Below are positions 1 to 9,163 of a stretch of DNA of 64,000 nucleotides, one piece after another. Under the pieces are notes generated by a model. It made no database searches. It saw nothing but the letters and a program-made list of their open reading frames with translations, and was not told the origin of the DNA. Within the stretch, counting starts at the first letter, position 1. Each line of letters starts with the position of its first letter. The DNA lies in NCBI GenBank assembly GCA_038116745.1, contig JAYODW010000004.1, positions 66,454 to 130,453 of the forward strand, in the 5' to 3' direction. The position numbers and the translations under genes are program-made. This DNA comes from JAYODW01 sp038116745 (lineage in GTDB: Bacteria; Pseudomonadota; Gammaproteobacteria; Ga0077536).

Positions 1-1661
1 GACGTGAGTTCCTGGATGAAATCGTCCCCCTGGCCAGCGGCTCACACGCGGCAGCGACAGATTACGCTGTCGACGGCGGACAGCTGCGGGTCACCCTGAG
101 CGACGGCACGGTGAGCGGTCTTGCTGAGCCGGGAAAATTTGCCGGCTACAACGGCCGCAGCGATGCGCCAGCGGAGATCCTGCTCAAGAATCACAATCTG
201 CACGTCATCATCCAGATAGACCCGAGTCACCCGGTCGGGCGTGACGATCTGGCTAACGTCAAAGACCTCATGGTGGAGTCCGCCATCACCACCATCCAGG
301 ATTGCGAGGACTCCGTGGCCGCCGTGGACGGCGAAGACAAGACAGAGGTTTACCGTAACTGGCTGGGCCTCATGCGCGGCACGCTCAAGGAAACTTTCCA
401 GAAAGGCGCCAGCACGCTCACGCGCACCCTGAATCCCGATCTGCATTTCCTTGACCCGCGAGGCACGCCCATCACCCTGCATGGACGTTCCCTGCTGCTG
501 GTGCGAAACGTCGGTCACCTCATGACCAACGAGGCCGTACTGCTCAAAGGTCAGGAGGTGCCGGAAGGGATCCTCGATGCAGTCATCACCGCTACGATTG
601 CGCTGTACGACATCAAAGGACTCAACCAGCTGCGTAACTCGCGCACCGGCTCGATGTACATCGTCAAACCCAAGATGCACGGGCCAGAGGAAGTCGCGTT
701 CGCGTGCGAGCTCTTCGGCAAAGTGGAGGACGTCCTCAAGCTGCCGCGACATACGCTCAAGATCGGGATCATGGACGAAGAACGCCGCACGACCATCAAC
801 CTCAAGGAATGCATCCGCGCCGCCAAGGACAGACTGATTTTCATTAATACCGGCTTCCTCGATCGCACCGGCGACGAGATCCACACCTCGATGGAAGCCG
901 GGGTCATGGTGCCCAAAGAGTCCATGAAAAACGAAAACTGGATCACGGCATATGAGAACTGGAACGTCGATATCGGCCTGGCTTGCGGCCTTCAGGGCGT
1001 CGCCCAGATCGGCAAGGGCATGTGGCCTAAACCCGATCTGATGCATGAGATGCTGGATAAGAAAAAAGCGCACCTCGAGGCCGGCGCCAACACGGCCTGG
1101 GTACCCTCGCCCACCGCGGCCACGCTGCATGCGTTGCACTACCATTCGATCCTGGTCAGCGAAAAACAGGACGCGCTCAAGCATCGACGGCGCGCCGATC
1201 TGAACGACATACTGACCATCCCGCTGCTCGGCGAAGAAAACCTCAGCGGGGCCCAGATCCAGCAGGAGCTGGACAACAACTGTCAGGGGATCCTGGGCTA
1301 CGTGGTGCGCTGGGTGGAACTCGGGATCGGCTGCTCCAAAGTACCGGACATCAACGATGTCGGCCTGATGGAGGACCGCGCGACGCTGCGTATCTCCAGT
1401 CAGCACATCGCCAACTGGCTGCGCCACGACTTCGTCAAGCGCACCCACGTTCTCGAAACCCTGAAGCGTATGGCCGAGGTCGTCGACCGACAGAATGCGG
1501 GCGACCCCGCTTACAAACCGATGGCCCCGAATTTCGACGAATCGGTCGCATTCCAGGCCGCCTGCGAACTGGTCTTCGGCGGCGTGCATCACCCCAACGG
1601 CTACACCGAGCCAGTACTGCACAGACGCCGCATTGAACTCAAGGCGCAGGGGCTGCACTGA
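1..1661 (+). CDS. glcB: malate synthase G, 3' part (5' end outside window)
   Basis: Condenses glyoxylate with acetyl-CoA to malate in the glyoxylate shunt (cytoplasmic). The reading frame is open from base 3, with no start in the window, so about 552 residues are present. The E. coli enzyme has roughly 720, so about 170 N-terminal residues lie to the left. Visible family motifs include TRTLNPD, LVRNVGHLMTN and the C-terminal MEDRATLRISSQH block carrying the catalytic Asp. It ends in TGA. The next gene follows after 59 bases on the same strand but is functionally unrelated. The assignment is secure; only the start is unknown. Confidence 0.96.
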   Translation, partial: REFLDEIVPLASGSHAAATDYAVDGGQLRVTLSDGTVSGLAEPGKFAGYNGRSDAPAEILLKNHNLHVIIQIDPSHPVGRDDLANVKDLMVESAITTIQDCEDSVAAVDGEDKTEVYRNWLGLMRGTLKETFQKGASTLTRTLNPDLHFLDPRGTPITLHGRSLLLVRNVGHLMTNEAVLLKGQEVPEGILDAVITATIALYDIKGLNQLRNSRTGSMYIVKPKMHGPEEVAFACELFGKVEDVLKLPRHTLKIGIMDEERRTTINLKECIRAAKDRLIFINTGFLDRTGDEIHTSMEAGVMVPKESMKNENWITAYENWNVDIGLACGLQGVAQIGKGMWPKPDLMHEMLDKKKAHLEAGANTAWVPSPTAATLHALHYHSILVSEKQDALKHRRRADLNDILTIPLLGEENLSGAQIQQELDNNCQGILGYVVRWVELGIGCSKVPDINDVGLMEDRATLRISSQHIANWLRHDFVKRTHVLETLKRMAEVVDRQNAGDPAYKPMAPNFDESVAFQAACELVFGGVHHPNGYTEPVLHRRRIELKAQGLH

Positions 1662-1720
1662 TCGACGCGCGGCAGACCGGCTATGCTGCGGCTGACTGTC
1701 TCTGAGACCTGGAGCTGCAC

Positions 1721-2692
1721 ATGATCCGGACCTGGCTCTGGAACCCCGGCACGAGCACCATCCTGCGTGGTGGCCCCGAGCTGGTGACGCGATGGCTGAC
1801 CGACACGCAGACGACCATCTGGGTGGATATCGCCAAGCACGATCCCGAGGCTGAGCGTGCGCTGTTGCGCAGCAGTTTCGGTCTGCACGCGCTGGCGGTG
1901 GACGACGCCTTACGCGACCGTCATCCGCCCAAGATCGAGTGCTTCAGCAACGCAACGTTTGTTCTGCTGCGCGGGCTCTTCGCTCAGGTCGAAGGTGTCG
2001 ATTTCAACGTCATTCAGCTCGCGCTGTTCGTCGGTGAACGCTTCCTCGTTACCCGGCACAACCGGAACTCGACCAGCATTGACTGGCTCGAGCGGAAACT
2101 CGAAGAGGACCCCAGCGCGCTGGGCGGACCCGCCGCCCTGCTCGCGGCGCGGGTCATGAACCGCATGGTGCAGCGTTATCTCGAGATCCTGCTCGGACTG
2201 GAACCCCGTCTGGAAGAGCTCGAAGCGCTGGTCTTCCAGAAACCAGACGACACCCTGCTGTACGAACTCACGCACTACAAATCGCGCCTGCGGGAGATCC
2301 GGCGCATCGCGAGCTATCACCTGCAGATTGCCACCGAGCTGCGCGAAGGACGGGTGCCGTTTTTCAATGCCGATCTGACCCACGAGCTGAACGATTTCTA
2401 CGAGCAGCTGGAGCGCACCGCAAGCCTCGCCGGGTTGTACTACGAAACCGCGAGCGACCTGATCGAGGGCTATCTCGCGCTCGCCTCTCACCGACTGAAC
2501 CGCGTAATGCAGATCCTGACCATTTTCACCGTGGTATTCGTGCCGATCACCTTTATTGCGGGGATCTACGGCATGAACTTCGTCAACATGCCGGAGCTTC
2601 ACAGTACGGCCGGTTACTACGTCGTGCTGGGCGTGATGTTTGTACTGGTGGCGCTGCAACTCTTTTATTTCCGCCGGCGCGGCTGGCTCTGA
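1721..2692 (+). CDS. CorA/ZntB-family divalent metal ion transporter
   Basis: Inner-membrane pentameric channel-type transporter for Mg2+, Zn2+ or similar ions. The 323 residues fit the family: a long cytoplasmic alpha/beta N-terminal domain with acidic and coiled helices, then two C-terminal membrane segments. The signature Y-G-M-N is at residues 283-286, at the end of the first membrane helix, followed by a short acidic loop and a second helix ending in RRRGWL. The sequence does not decide between CorA (Mg2+) and ZntB (Zn2+). The ATG follows CTGGAG-type Shine-Dalgarno bases (GGAG about 8 bases upstream). Confidence 0.9.
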   Translation: MIRTWLWNPGTSTILRGGPELVTRWLTDTQTTIWVDIAKHDPEAERALLRSSFGLHALAVDDALRDRHPPKIECFSNATFVLLRGLFAQVEGVDFNVIQLALFVGERFLVTRHNRNSTSIDWLERKLEEDPSALGGPAALLAARVMNRMVQRYLEILLGLEPRLEELEALVFQKPDDTLLYELTHYKSRLREIRRIASYHLQIATELREGRVPFFNADLTHELNDFYEQLERTASLAGLYYETASDLIEGYLALASHRLNRVMQILTIFTVVFVPITFIAGIYGMNFVNMPELHSTAGYYVVLGVMFVLVALQLFYFRRRGWL

Positions 2693-2732
2693 ACGGGCAC
2701 TTCATGGGCGGGACTTCGCCTCAGGAAACACG

Positions 2733-4088
2733 ATGATGGAACGCTGGTTCGGCATCTCCCTGGCTGACGTCGCCGTTCAGCTGCGACGCTGGCTTGGTGA
2801 AGAGGTCCTGAGCGCGGATACATTGTTCCAGATCGGCATCATCGGCTTCGCTGCACTCTCAGCCTGGGTGATCGCACCGCGCCTGCGCAGGCTGACCCAG
2901 CGCCACGCTGACGCCGAGTCAGGTCATCACTCCGCGAAGCTGGTGTGGGAGCGCGTCGGGCTGGTCATGCTCCCGCTGTGCTGGCTGGCGCTGCAGTGGC
3001 TGGCGATTGCACTCGCCGATACCGTCGGCTGGCGTCACGGTCTGCTTATCGTGACGGCTTCATTACTCAGCGCCTGGGTCGCAATCCGGATCGCCTCCAC
3101 GCTGGTGCGGGATCCCGCTACGGCTCATGCGATCGCGTCACTGGCCTGGATCCTGGCGGCTTTGAATATTCTGGGGCTACTCGGCCAGACCGCGGCGCTG
3201 CTGGACCGCCTGGCTATTCATCTCGGCAGCAGTCGAGTGTCTGCGCTGGCGGTCATCAAAGGGCTGATCGCGCTTGCCGTGCTGCTGTGGCTGGCGAGCC
3301 TTCTGGCGAACGTTTTCGACCAGCGCATCCGCCGACAGACAAACCTGACTCCGTCGGCGCAGGTCCTGTTCAGCAAGCTGCTCAAGATCACGCTGATCGC
3401 GATCGCGGTGGTCGCGGCCATCAGCTCAGTGGGGATCGATCTCACTGCGTTCGCCGTCTTAGGTGGCGCCATTGGCGTCGGCATCGGCTTCGGCCTGCAG
3501 AAAATCGTCTCCAACCTGGTCTCAGGCGTCATCCTGCTGCTGGACAAATCCATCAAGCCGGGAGACGTCATCGCCGTCGCCAATTACTACGGTCGCGTCG
3601 ATTCGCTCGGAGCGCGCTATGTCTCGGTCACCACCCGTGACGGTATCGAGCATCTCATTCCGAATGAAGAGCTGATCATCAACCGGGTCGAAAACTGGTC
3701 GCACTCGAACAATCTTTATCGCATACGCATCCCGGTCGGGGTGCACTATAACTGTGACGTGCCGACAGCGATGCGTCTGTGCAGCGAGGCCGCAGCAGAA
3801 ACCCCGCGTGTCCTGCGCGAGCCGAAACCCAACTGCCTGCTGCGCGGCTTTGGTGACAGCGCCGTCGACCTTGAGGTCCGCTACTGGATCGACGACCCCA
3901 TGAACGGCCGCGCCAACGTCAGCAGCGAGGTCTATCTGCGTATCTGGCAGAAATTTCACGAACACGGTATCGAGATCCCGTATCCACAGCGGGACCTTCA
4001 TCTGCGCACCCCGGACCTGTCGACAGCGGCGCTCGCCGGACTGGCCGGCATGCCGGCCAGCGGTCGCTCCGATCACAGCGAGCCTTAG
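2733..4088 (+). CDS. MscS-family mechanosensitive ion channel
   Basis: Inner-membrane channel that opens under membrane tension. The frame is open from further upstream, but the ATG pair at 2733/2736 has an AGGA ribosome site 6-7 bases before it and gives a 451-residue protein that does not overlap the CorA gene. Several hydrophobic helices occupy roughly residues 30-235. A pore-lining Gly/Ala-rich helix (GGAIGVGIGFGLQK) follows near residue 250, then the MscS beta domain (LDKSIKPGDVI, RVDSLGARYVSVTTRDG) and a soluble C-terminus. Its stop overlaps the end of the convergent Nudix gene by 4 bases. Confidence 0.93.
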   Translation: MMERWFGISLADVAVQLRRWLGEEVLSADTLFQIGIIGFAALSAWVIAPRLRRLTQRHADAESGHHSAKLVWERVGLVMLPLCWLALQWLAIALADTVGWRHGLLIVTASLLSAWVAIRIASTLVRDPATAHAIASLAWILAALNILGLLGQTAALLDRLAIHLGSSRVSALAVIKGLIALAVLLWLASLLANVFDQRIRRQTNLTPSAQVLFSKLLKITLIAIAVVAAISSVGIDLTAFAVLGGAIGVGIGFGLQKIVSNLVSGVILLLDKSIKPGDVIAVANYYGRVDSLGARYVSVTTRDGIEHLIPNEELIINRVENWSHSNNLYRIRIPVGVHYNCDVPTAMRLCSEAAAETPRVLREPKPNCLLRGFGDSAVDLEVRYWIDDPMNGRANVSSEVYLRIWQKFHEHGIEIPYPQRDLHLRTPDLSTAALAGLAGMPASGRSDHSEP

Positions 4089-4624
4089 TCGATCCGCTCA
4101 CCGCGGGTGCAGAGCTCAGACGCCACGAGGTGCAGGGCGCAGATAGTTTTGGCGTCCGCGATCTGTCCGTCCCTGACCATGGCAAGGACGGTGCTGAGCG
4201 GCAAGCGCACTACCTCGATGTACTCGTCTGCTTCCGGAGCACCCGGCGCCGGAGCGAGGTCCTCCGCCAGAAAGAGCCAGATCCGCTCATCGGTGAAGCC
4301 CGGCGTGGTGAGAATACTGCCCAGCAGGGTGAGGCGGCCCTCCAGCTGTACCTCTTCGGCCAGCTCGCGCGCGGCGCAGAGCGCCGGGTTTTCATTGCCG
4401 TCACGCACGCCCGCAGGCACCTCGTAAATCATGCCGCCAGCGGCGTGCCGATGCTGATGGATCAGCGTGACCGTGCCGTCATCATGCAGCGGCACAATTG
4501 CCGCCGCGCCGGGGTGGCGGATCACCTCCAGATCCAGCTGCTGACCGCTCGGCAGCAGAGCAGTCTCTAGACCCAGTTTTACCACCCGCCCGTCATAGAT
4601 CATCCGTCGCTCGTTAACACTCAT
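4085..4624 (-). CDS. Nudix hydrolase, ADP-ribose pyrophosphatase-like
   Basis: Predicted cytoplasmic hydrolase of nucleoside-diphosphate derivatives such as ADP-ribose; 179 residues. The Nudix box runs from G72: G-x5-E78, then R86-E87 and E90-E91. The catalytic glutamates are intact, but the usual Gly after EEx is Gln93 (EEVQL). The preceding sequence (IYEVPAGVRDG) matches the ADP-ribose subfamily. ATG start with AAGG close upstream. The substrate is inferred from subfamily resemblance only. Confidence 0.85.
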   Translation of the reverse strand: MSVNERRMIYDGRVVKLGLETALLPSGQQLDLEVIRHPGAAAIVPLHDDGTVTLIHQHRHAAGGMIYEVPAGVRDGNENPALCAARELAEEVQLEGRLTLLGSILTTPGFTDERIWLFLAEDLAPAPGAPEADEYIEVVRLPLSTVLAMVRDGQIADAKTICALHLVASELCTRGERID

Positions 4625-4642
4625 ACGCCTTGCTCTGACCCC

Positions 4643-5485
4643 TCAGGTCGCACCGATGAGACCGTGCCGTTCGAGGAACGCGCGCACGACCCCGTTGAAT
4701 TTCTCCGCATTCTCGCGGAACAGGAAATGGCTGCCGCATTCAGCCGATGAAAATATCGACAGCTGCGCACCGGGGATCCGATCCGCGATCCAGCGCGCGG
4801 CCTCGGCCGGGAAAATAGTCGCCAGCTCCCCGCCGAAAACCAGCACCGGTAGATCAAGCTCAGGCACAAGATGCTCGATCACATCGCGCCAGTCCTGCGC
4901 GCCGTGGTCGCGCAGCAGCCGCGCTGCATAAGCCGCGGGCAGGCACTGGCTCTCCTCCACACAGCGGGCGAAGTCTTCATCTGAAACTGAACTGCTGAAA
5001 AACGCCGGCTTCAGACGCTGCAGCAGATCGGCCTGATCCGTCTCCACCGCGAGCGCGGTGGCGAAAAGGCTGTCGGCGGTGAAAGCTACACCGGCACTCA
5101 GGCGCTCGCTGTCTGACAGGCCACCCGGGTCGGTCACCATCGGCGCCTGATCGATGAAGATCACCGCACTGAGACGCTCGCGCCCGAACTGCTCGAGATA
5201 GCTCCACACTACTGCCGCCCCCATCGAATGACCGCAGAGAACAACCTCGTCAAGCGCCTGTGCTTCGAGGAATTCGCAGACGTCCCGCGCCAGCCGTGCA
5301 ACACGATAGCCATGGGCAGGCTTGGGCGATCGACCATGCCCGCGCAGGTCGAGCGCGATAACCCGACAACTGTCACTGAGCCCCTCCAGCTGGTGGTGAT
5401 ATGACCAGGTGGTCTGCGACCAGCCCGGCAGCAGCACCAGCGGCCGCCCCTGTCCGCGCGCCTCGTAAAACAAATCGATTGTCAT
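4643..5485 (-). CDS. alpha/beta-fold hydrolase
   Basis: Serine hydrolase of the alpha/beta fold: LLPGW oxyanion region, DLRGHGRS strand, nucleophile elbow GHSMG (Ser about residue 87 from the chosen start) and a C-terminal catalytic His in ECGSHFLF. I chose the second in-frame ATG at 5485 because the GGGG ribosome site lies about 10 bases before it, whereas the first ATG (5494) abuts that site. It lies 18 bases downstream of no obvious partner; the Nudix gene follows on the same strand. The substrate is unknown; esterase, haloperoxidase-like or enol-lactonase activities are all possible. Confidence 0.85.
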   Translation of the reverse strand: MTIDLFYEARGQGRPLVLLPGWSQTTWSYHHQLEGLSDSCRVIALDLRGHGRSPKPAHGYRVARLARDVCEFLEAQALDEVVLCGHSMGAAVVWSYLEQFGRERLSAVIFIDQAPMVTDPGGLSDSERLSAGVAFTADSLFATALAVETDQADLLQRLKPAFFSSSVSDEDFARCVEESQCLPAAYAARLLRDHGAQDWRDVIEHLVPELDLPVLVFGGELATIFPAEAARWIADRIPGAQLSIFSSAECGSHFLFRENAEKFNGVVRAFLERHGLIGAT

Positions 5486-5591
5486 CTGCCTCATCCCCCA
5501 GCAACTGACGACCCCACCAGGGGCCGTGCTTAATGTAGCGTGAAGGGGAGCATGGACCAGATCCGCGCCGGGACCCGCGGCAACCGCATGA

Positions 5592-6092
5592 CTAGAGTGT
5601 TGCGTGTCGTGCCTGAAGGATGGAGTTCAGACCACCTCGCGCACGCTGGTAGCGCGCCGGAAAGGCGCTCCAGGCGTGCGTCCAGGCGGCTTCCGTGTGG
5701 CGCTGCGCCAGCTCGTCAGGGATCTCGACCGCATCAAACCCGACCGCACGGAGCTGCATTGCCTGGTCGGGGATCAGAGGCCCGCGCGCGCGCAGTTCTG
5801 CCCGGTAGCCGAGCTCACGCAGCGCACTGCCGCAGGAGAACCCGCGGCCATCAAAGGCTGCAGAGAACTCAACCACTATCAGCGCAAGGTGACCGAACCA
5901 GTCGGTCAGCCAGGCGCCGGGTTCAGTCGCCGGAAGGAGCACCCCGAAGCCGGACGGCCACACGGACCGCGCAGCCAGGCCTGCGCCCTCCAGTTCTGCG
6001 GCGGCGATCAGCTGACCGGAACGCGGAACGGCAGATGAGACCTCAGACCAGCTGACAGCCTCGCTGGCAAAACGACCGTCAACAACGAGCAT
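5592..6092 (-). CDS. DUF934 protein, sulfite-reductase-associated
   Basis: 166-residue cytoplasmic protein of the DUF934 family, found next to cysI in many proteobacteria. The family core is visible: FDGRGFSCGSALRELGY, then IPDQAMQLRAVGFDA. Its start overlaps the end of cysI by 14 bases, so translation is probably coupled. Its biochemical role is not established; from context it supports sulfite reduction or electron supply. The assignment rests on the motif plus gene order. Confidence 0.85.
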   Translation of the reverse strand: MLVVDGRFASEAVSWSEVSSAVPRSGQLIAAAELEGAGLAARSVWPSGFGVLLPATEPGAWLTDWFGHLALIVVEFSAAFDGRGFSCGSALRELGYRAELRARGPLIPDQAMQLRAVGFDAVEIPDELAQRHTEAAWTHAWSAFPARYQRARGGLNSILQARHATL

Positions 6093-7743
6093 CGCGGCTG
6101 CCCTCGCGGAAACTGCTGACCCCGAGGCGGCGCACCGTGGCGATAAACGTTTCGCCGGGCTCGCGTTCGGCCCGGTAGTGCTGCACCAGCCGCGCGACGG
6201 TCTCTACCGCCTCGTCCTCGGTGACCGCCGGCCCCAGACGCTCGCCGATGGCAGCGCCGTCGCCGGACTCACCACCGACAGTCAGCTGAAAGAACTCCCG
6301 GCCACCCTTTTCCACCCCGAGAATGCCGATGTTTGCCGCATGGTGATGACCGCAGGCGTTCATGCAGCCCGAGATCCTGATCGACAGCGGTCCGATGTCG
6401 TCCGCGTCGACCGGATCCTGGAAGTGCTGGACGAGACTCTGTGCAAGCGGGATAGAACGGGCGTTCGCCAGGCTGCAGTAGTCGAGCCCCGGACAGGCGA
6501 TGACATCTGACGCCAGACCCTGATCGGCGGCCTGCAGCTCGAGCGCAGCCAGCGCTCGCCAGAGTGCCGGCAGCTGCGCCGTGGTGACGTAGGGCAGAAC
6601 CAGATTCTGGGCATGCGTGACGCGACACTCGCCGCATGAGAACCGCTCGACTAGGTCAGCCAGCGCGCGCATGCGCGCTGCATCAAGATCGCCGGGGGCC
6701 TGCCCGACGCCTTTCAGTGTGATGGTGACCGCAGCGTGATCGGGCAGACGGTGCGGATGCACGTTGTGGCGCAGCCAGCGTCGGAAATCCGGCGGGCTCC
6801 CGGCCTCGGCGGCGCTCACGGTCGGCAGCAGCACTGGACCCGAGCCCACCGGTGCTGCCGCGGAAAACAGGGTGCACAGCCGCTCGTACTCGGCTGCAAC
6901 GTTTGCCGCCTGCTCCGCTGCGTCCGGCCTCTCGGCCGAGTCCACCGCAGCGCGGAAAGCGTCGAGCCCCAGATCCTTAAGCAGGATCTTGATCCGCGCT
7001 TTGTATTTGTTGTCGCGGCGCCCGTGCAGGTTATAGACGCGCAGCACCGCTTCCAGCCGCGACAGCAGGCGGGTCAGCGGCACGAAACTGTCCAGCACCT
7101 GTCCGATAGCGGGCGTACGTCCCTGCCCGCCGCCCACCAGCAGCTGGCAGCCGAGCGTGCCCTGCGCGTCCCGCTGGAGGCGCAGGCCGATGTCATGAAA
7201 GCGGACCGCCGCGCGGTCGACTTTCGCGCCGGTGAGCGCCAGCTTGAACTTGCGCGGCAGAAACGCGAACTCGGGATGGAAGGTCGACCACTGGCGCAGC
7301 AGCTCCGCCAGCGGCCGCGGATCGGCAATTTCATCCGCCGCGACGCCGGCCAGCGGGTCGCAGGTGATATTGCGGATACAGTTGCCTGAAGTCTGGATCG
7401 CGTGCAGGTCGACCGCGGCCAGGGTGTCGAGCAGGTCCGGCACGGAATCCAGTGCCAGCCAGTTGAACTGGATGTTCTGGCGCGTGGTGAAGTGGCCGTA
7501 ACCGCGGTCGAACCGCTCGGCGACGTCAGCCAGCGCGCGCAGCTGGCGCGCGGCCAGCACACCGTAGGGGATCGCCACCCGCAGCATGTAGGCGTGCCGC
7601 TGCAGATACAGTCCGTTCTGCAGGCGCAGTGGCGCGAACTCCTCGTCGGTCAGGCGACCGGCGCGATACCGCTCAATCTGATCACGGAACTGCGCCACCC
7701 GCTCGACAACGAGCGCGCGATCGTATTCATCGTAGCGATACAT
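6079..7743 (-). CDS. cysI: siroheme [4Fe-4S] sulfite (or nitrite) reductase
   Basis: Reduces sulfite to sulfide in assimilatory sulfate reduction. 554 residues from the ATG at 7743, four bases after the cysG stop. The siroheme/[4Fe-4S] ligands are visible as CPGLDYC (CX5C, near residue 415) and GCMNACG (CX3C, near residue 455), with HHHAANIG after them. The upstream repeat half carries FTTRQNIQFNW. No flavoprotein subunit (cysJ) is nearby, so electrons probably come from ferredoxin or via the neighbouring DUF934 protein. Sulfite rather than nitrite is inferred from cysG and cysH upstream in the operon. Confidence 0.93.
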   Translation of the reverse strand: MYRYDEYDRALVVERVAQFRDQIERYRAGRLTDEEFAPLRLQNGLYLQRHAYMLRVAIPYGVLAARQLRALADVAERFDRGYGHFTTRQNIQFNWLALDSVPDLLDTLAAVDLHAIQTSGNCIRNITCDPLAGVAADEIADPRPLAELLRQWSTFHPEFAFLPRKFKLALTGAKVDRAAVRFHDIGLRLQRDAQGTLGCQLLVGGGQGRTPAIGQVLDSFVPLTRLLSRLEAVLRVYNLHGRRDNKYKARIKILLKDLGLDAFRAAVDSAERPDAAEQAANVAAEYERLCTLFSAAAPVGSGPVLLPTVSAAEAGSPPDFRRWLRHNVHPHRLPDHAAVTITLKGVGQAPGDLDAARMRALADLVERFSCGECRVTHAQNLVLPYVTTAQLPALWRALAALELQAADQGLASDVIACPGLDYCSLANARSIPLAQSLVQHFQDPVDADDIGPLSIRISGCMNACGHHHAANIGILGVEKGGREFFQLTVGGESGDGAAIGERLGPAVTEDEAVETVARLVQHYRAEREPGETFIATVRRLGVSSFREGSRDARC

Positions 7744-7747
7744 GACC

Positions 7748-9163
7748 TCAGCCCCCGTTTGCCGCACACAGTGGCACGCGCCCACCTTCCGCCTGCGCTG
7801 CTGAGAACATCCGCCCCTGCAGTCCGATAAGCAGCACGGCCGGTCCGGCTATCCCCTCGATCTCGAGGGTCTCCGCCAGTTGCCCGAGCGAGGTATTAAT
7901 CAGACGCTGCGCCGGCCGCGAAACCTGCTCGGCCACCAGGACCGGCGTCGTCGGTGCCGCACCGTGCAACAGCAGGCGCCCCTGCACAAAGCGGGCTGCG
8001 CGGACACCCATGTACACCGCCACGCTCTGCGTGCCGGTGGCCAGGGCGCGCCAGTCATGTTCCGCATAGCCATCTGCGTCCTGCGCCGTCAGAAAAACCA
8101 GCGCCCGGTTGCGCCCGCGTCGCGTCAGTGAAGCCGCTGCGGTGGCGGCCGCCGCGGCCGCCGCCGCGACCCCGGGGTCGCTGTCGTACGCCCGCGCCGC
8201 CGCGTCAAGGGCGGCCATCTCTTCGTCGGCGCGCCCGAATACCCTCGGATCACCGGATTTCAGGCGCACAACCTCAGCACCGGTCCGGGCATGGGCGACC
8301 AGCGCCTGGTTGATGTCCTGCTGCCGCCAGCTTTCCCCGTCAGGACGTTTACCGACCTCCACAAGACGGGCATCCCGTCGGGCAAGATCGAGCACCCGCG
8401 GGTCGACCAGACGGTCGTAAAGCACGACATCTGCCGCTTCGAGCCGCTGCCGGGCACGCAGGGTAAGCAGATCCGGGTCGCCGGGTCCGGCGCCGACCAG
8501 GCTGACCCGGCCCTGGCACTGCGCCTCCGGTGCCGCGGAGCGCAGGTGTGTCTGAAAAAAGCGTCGGGCCTGCGCTGCACCTTCCAGACGTAGCCGCCGG
8601 AGACCTTCGCCGGCGAAGAAACGACGCCAGAAGCGCCGTTGCGCCGAGGGTTCAAGCCCGCTCCTGACCGCCGGCCGCAGCTGCCTGGCGAGTCGGGCCA
8701 GGTTGCCGGTATCTGCGGGCAGAAGCTGCTCAATCCGCGACTTAAGGGTCCGCACCAGGCTTGGCGCGCAGCCTTCGCTGCCAATCGCCACCACAACCGG
8801 ATCACGATCGATGAGAGCGGCGGAGATGAAATCCGAACTACCCTGATCGTCAACGACATTGAGCGGTACACCCAGCGCCCGACAGCGGGACGCCAGTCCC
8901 CGGCTGAGAGCAACGTCTTCCAGCGCGATATATACCAGTGCAGCCGCACGCAGTGCGTCATCTTCCGGCACACCCGCATACACGCGCATGCGCGCTGGAT
9001 CGATACCGCTGGACGTCGCAAGAGGCGTCTCTCCAGCGAGATAGACATGGATCTCTGCCGGCGTCCTGAGAAGCATGCGCAGCTTGCCGCACGCGGCGAC
9101 CCCACCACCGATGACAACGACCCGGCGTCCCTGCAGATCAAAAAACAGCGGTAGATATCTCAT
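7748..9163 (-). CDS. cysG: siroheme synthase (precorrin-2 dehydrogenase/ferrochelatase + SUMT)
   Basis: Fusion enzyme making siroheme for CysI. The N-terminal domain (about 1-210) has the NAD-binding VVIGGGVAA motif and NVVD with the conserved Asp; the usual TSP phosphoserine site reads CAP. The C-terminal methyltransferase (about 215-460) has VGAGPGDPDLLTLRA, VLYDRLVD, RLKSGDPRVFGR and the YMG active-site Met. The usual PGITAASGC stretch is replaced by an alanine run encoded by GCC/GCG repeats near 8140-8175. The start ATG overlaps the cysH stop (ATGA). 471 residues, normal length. Confidence 0.92.
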   Translation of the reverse strand: MRYLPLFFDLQGRRVVVIGGGVAACGKLRMLLRTPAEIHVYLAGETPLATSSGIDPARMRVYAGVPEDDALRAAALVYIALEDVALSRGLASRCRALGVPLNVVDDQGSSDFISAALIDRDPVVVAIGSEGCAPSLVRTLKSRIEQLLPADTGNLARLARQLRPAVRSGLEPSAQRRFWRRFFAGEGLRRLRLEGAAQARRFFQTHLRSAAPEAQCQGRVSLVGAGPGDPDLLTLRARQRLEAADVVLYDRLVDPRVLDLARRDARLVEVGKRPDGESWRQQDINQALVAHARTGAEVVRLKSGDPRVFGRADEEMAALDAAARAYDSDPGVAAAAAAAATAAASLTRRGRNRALVFLTAQDADGYAEHDWRALATGTQSVAVYMGVRAARFVQGRLLLHGAAPTTPVLVAEQVSRPAQRLINTSLGQLAETLEIEGIAGPAVLLIGLQGRMFSAAQAEGGRVPLCAANGG

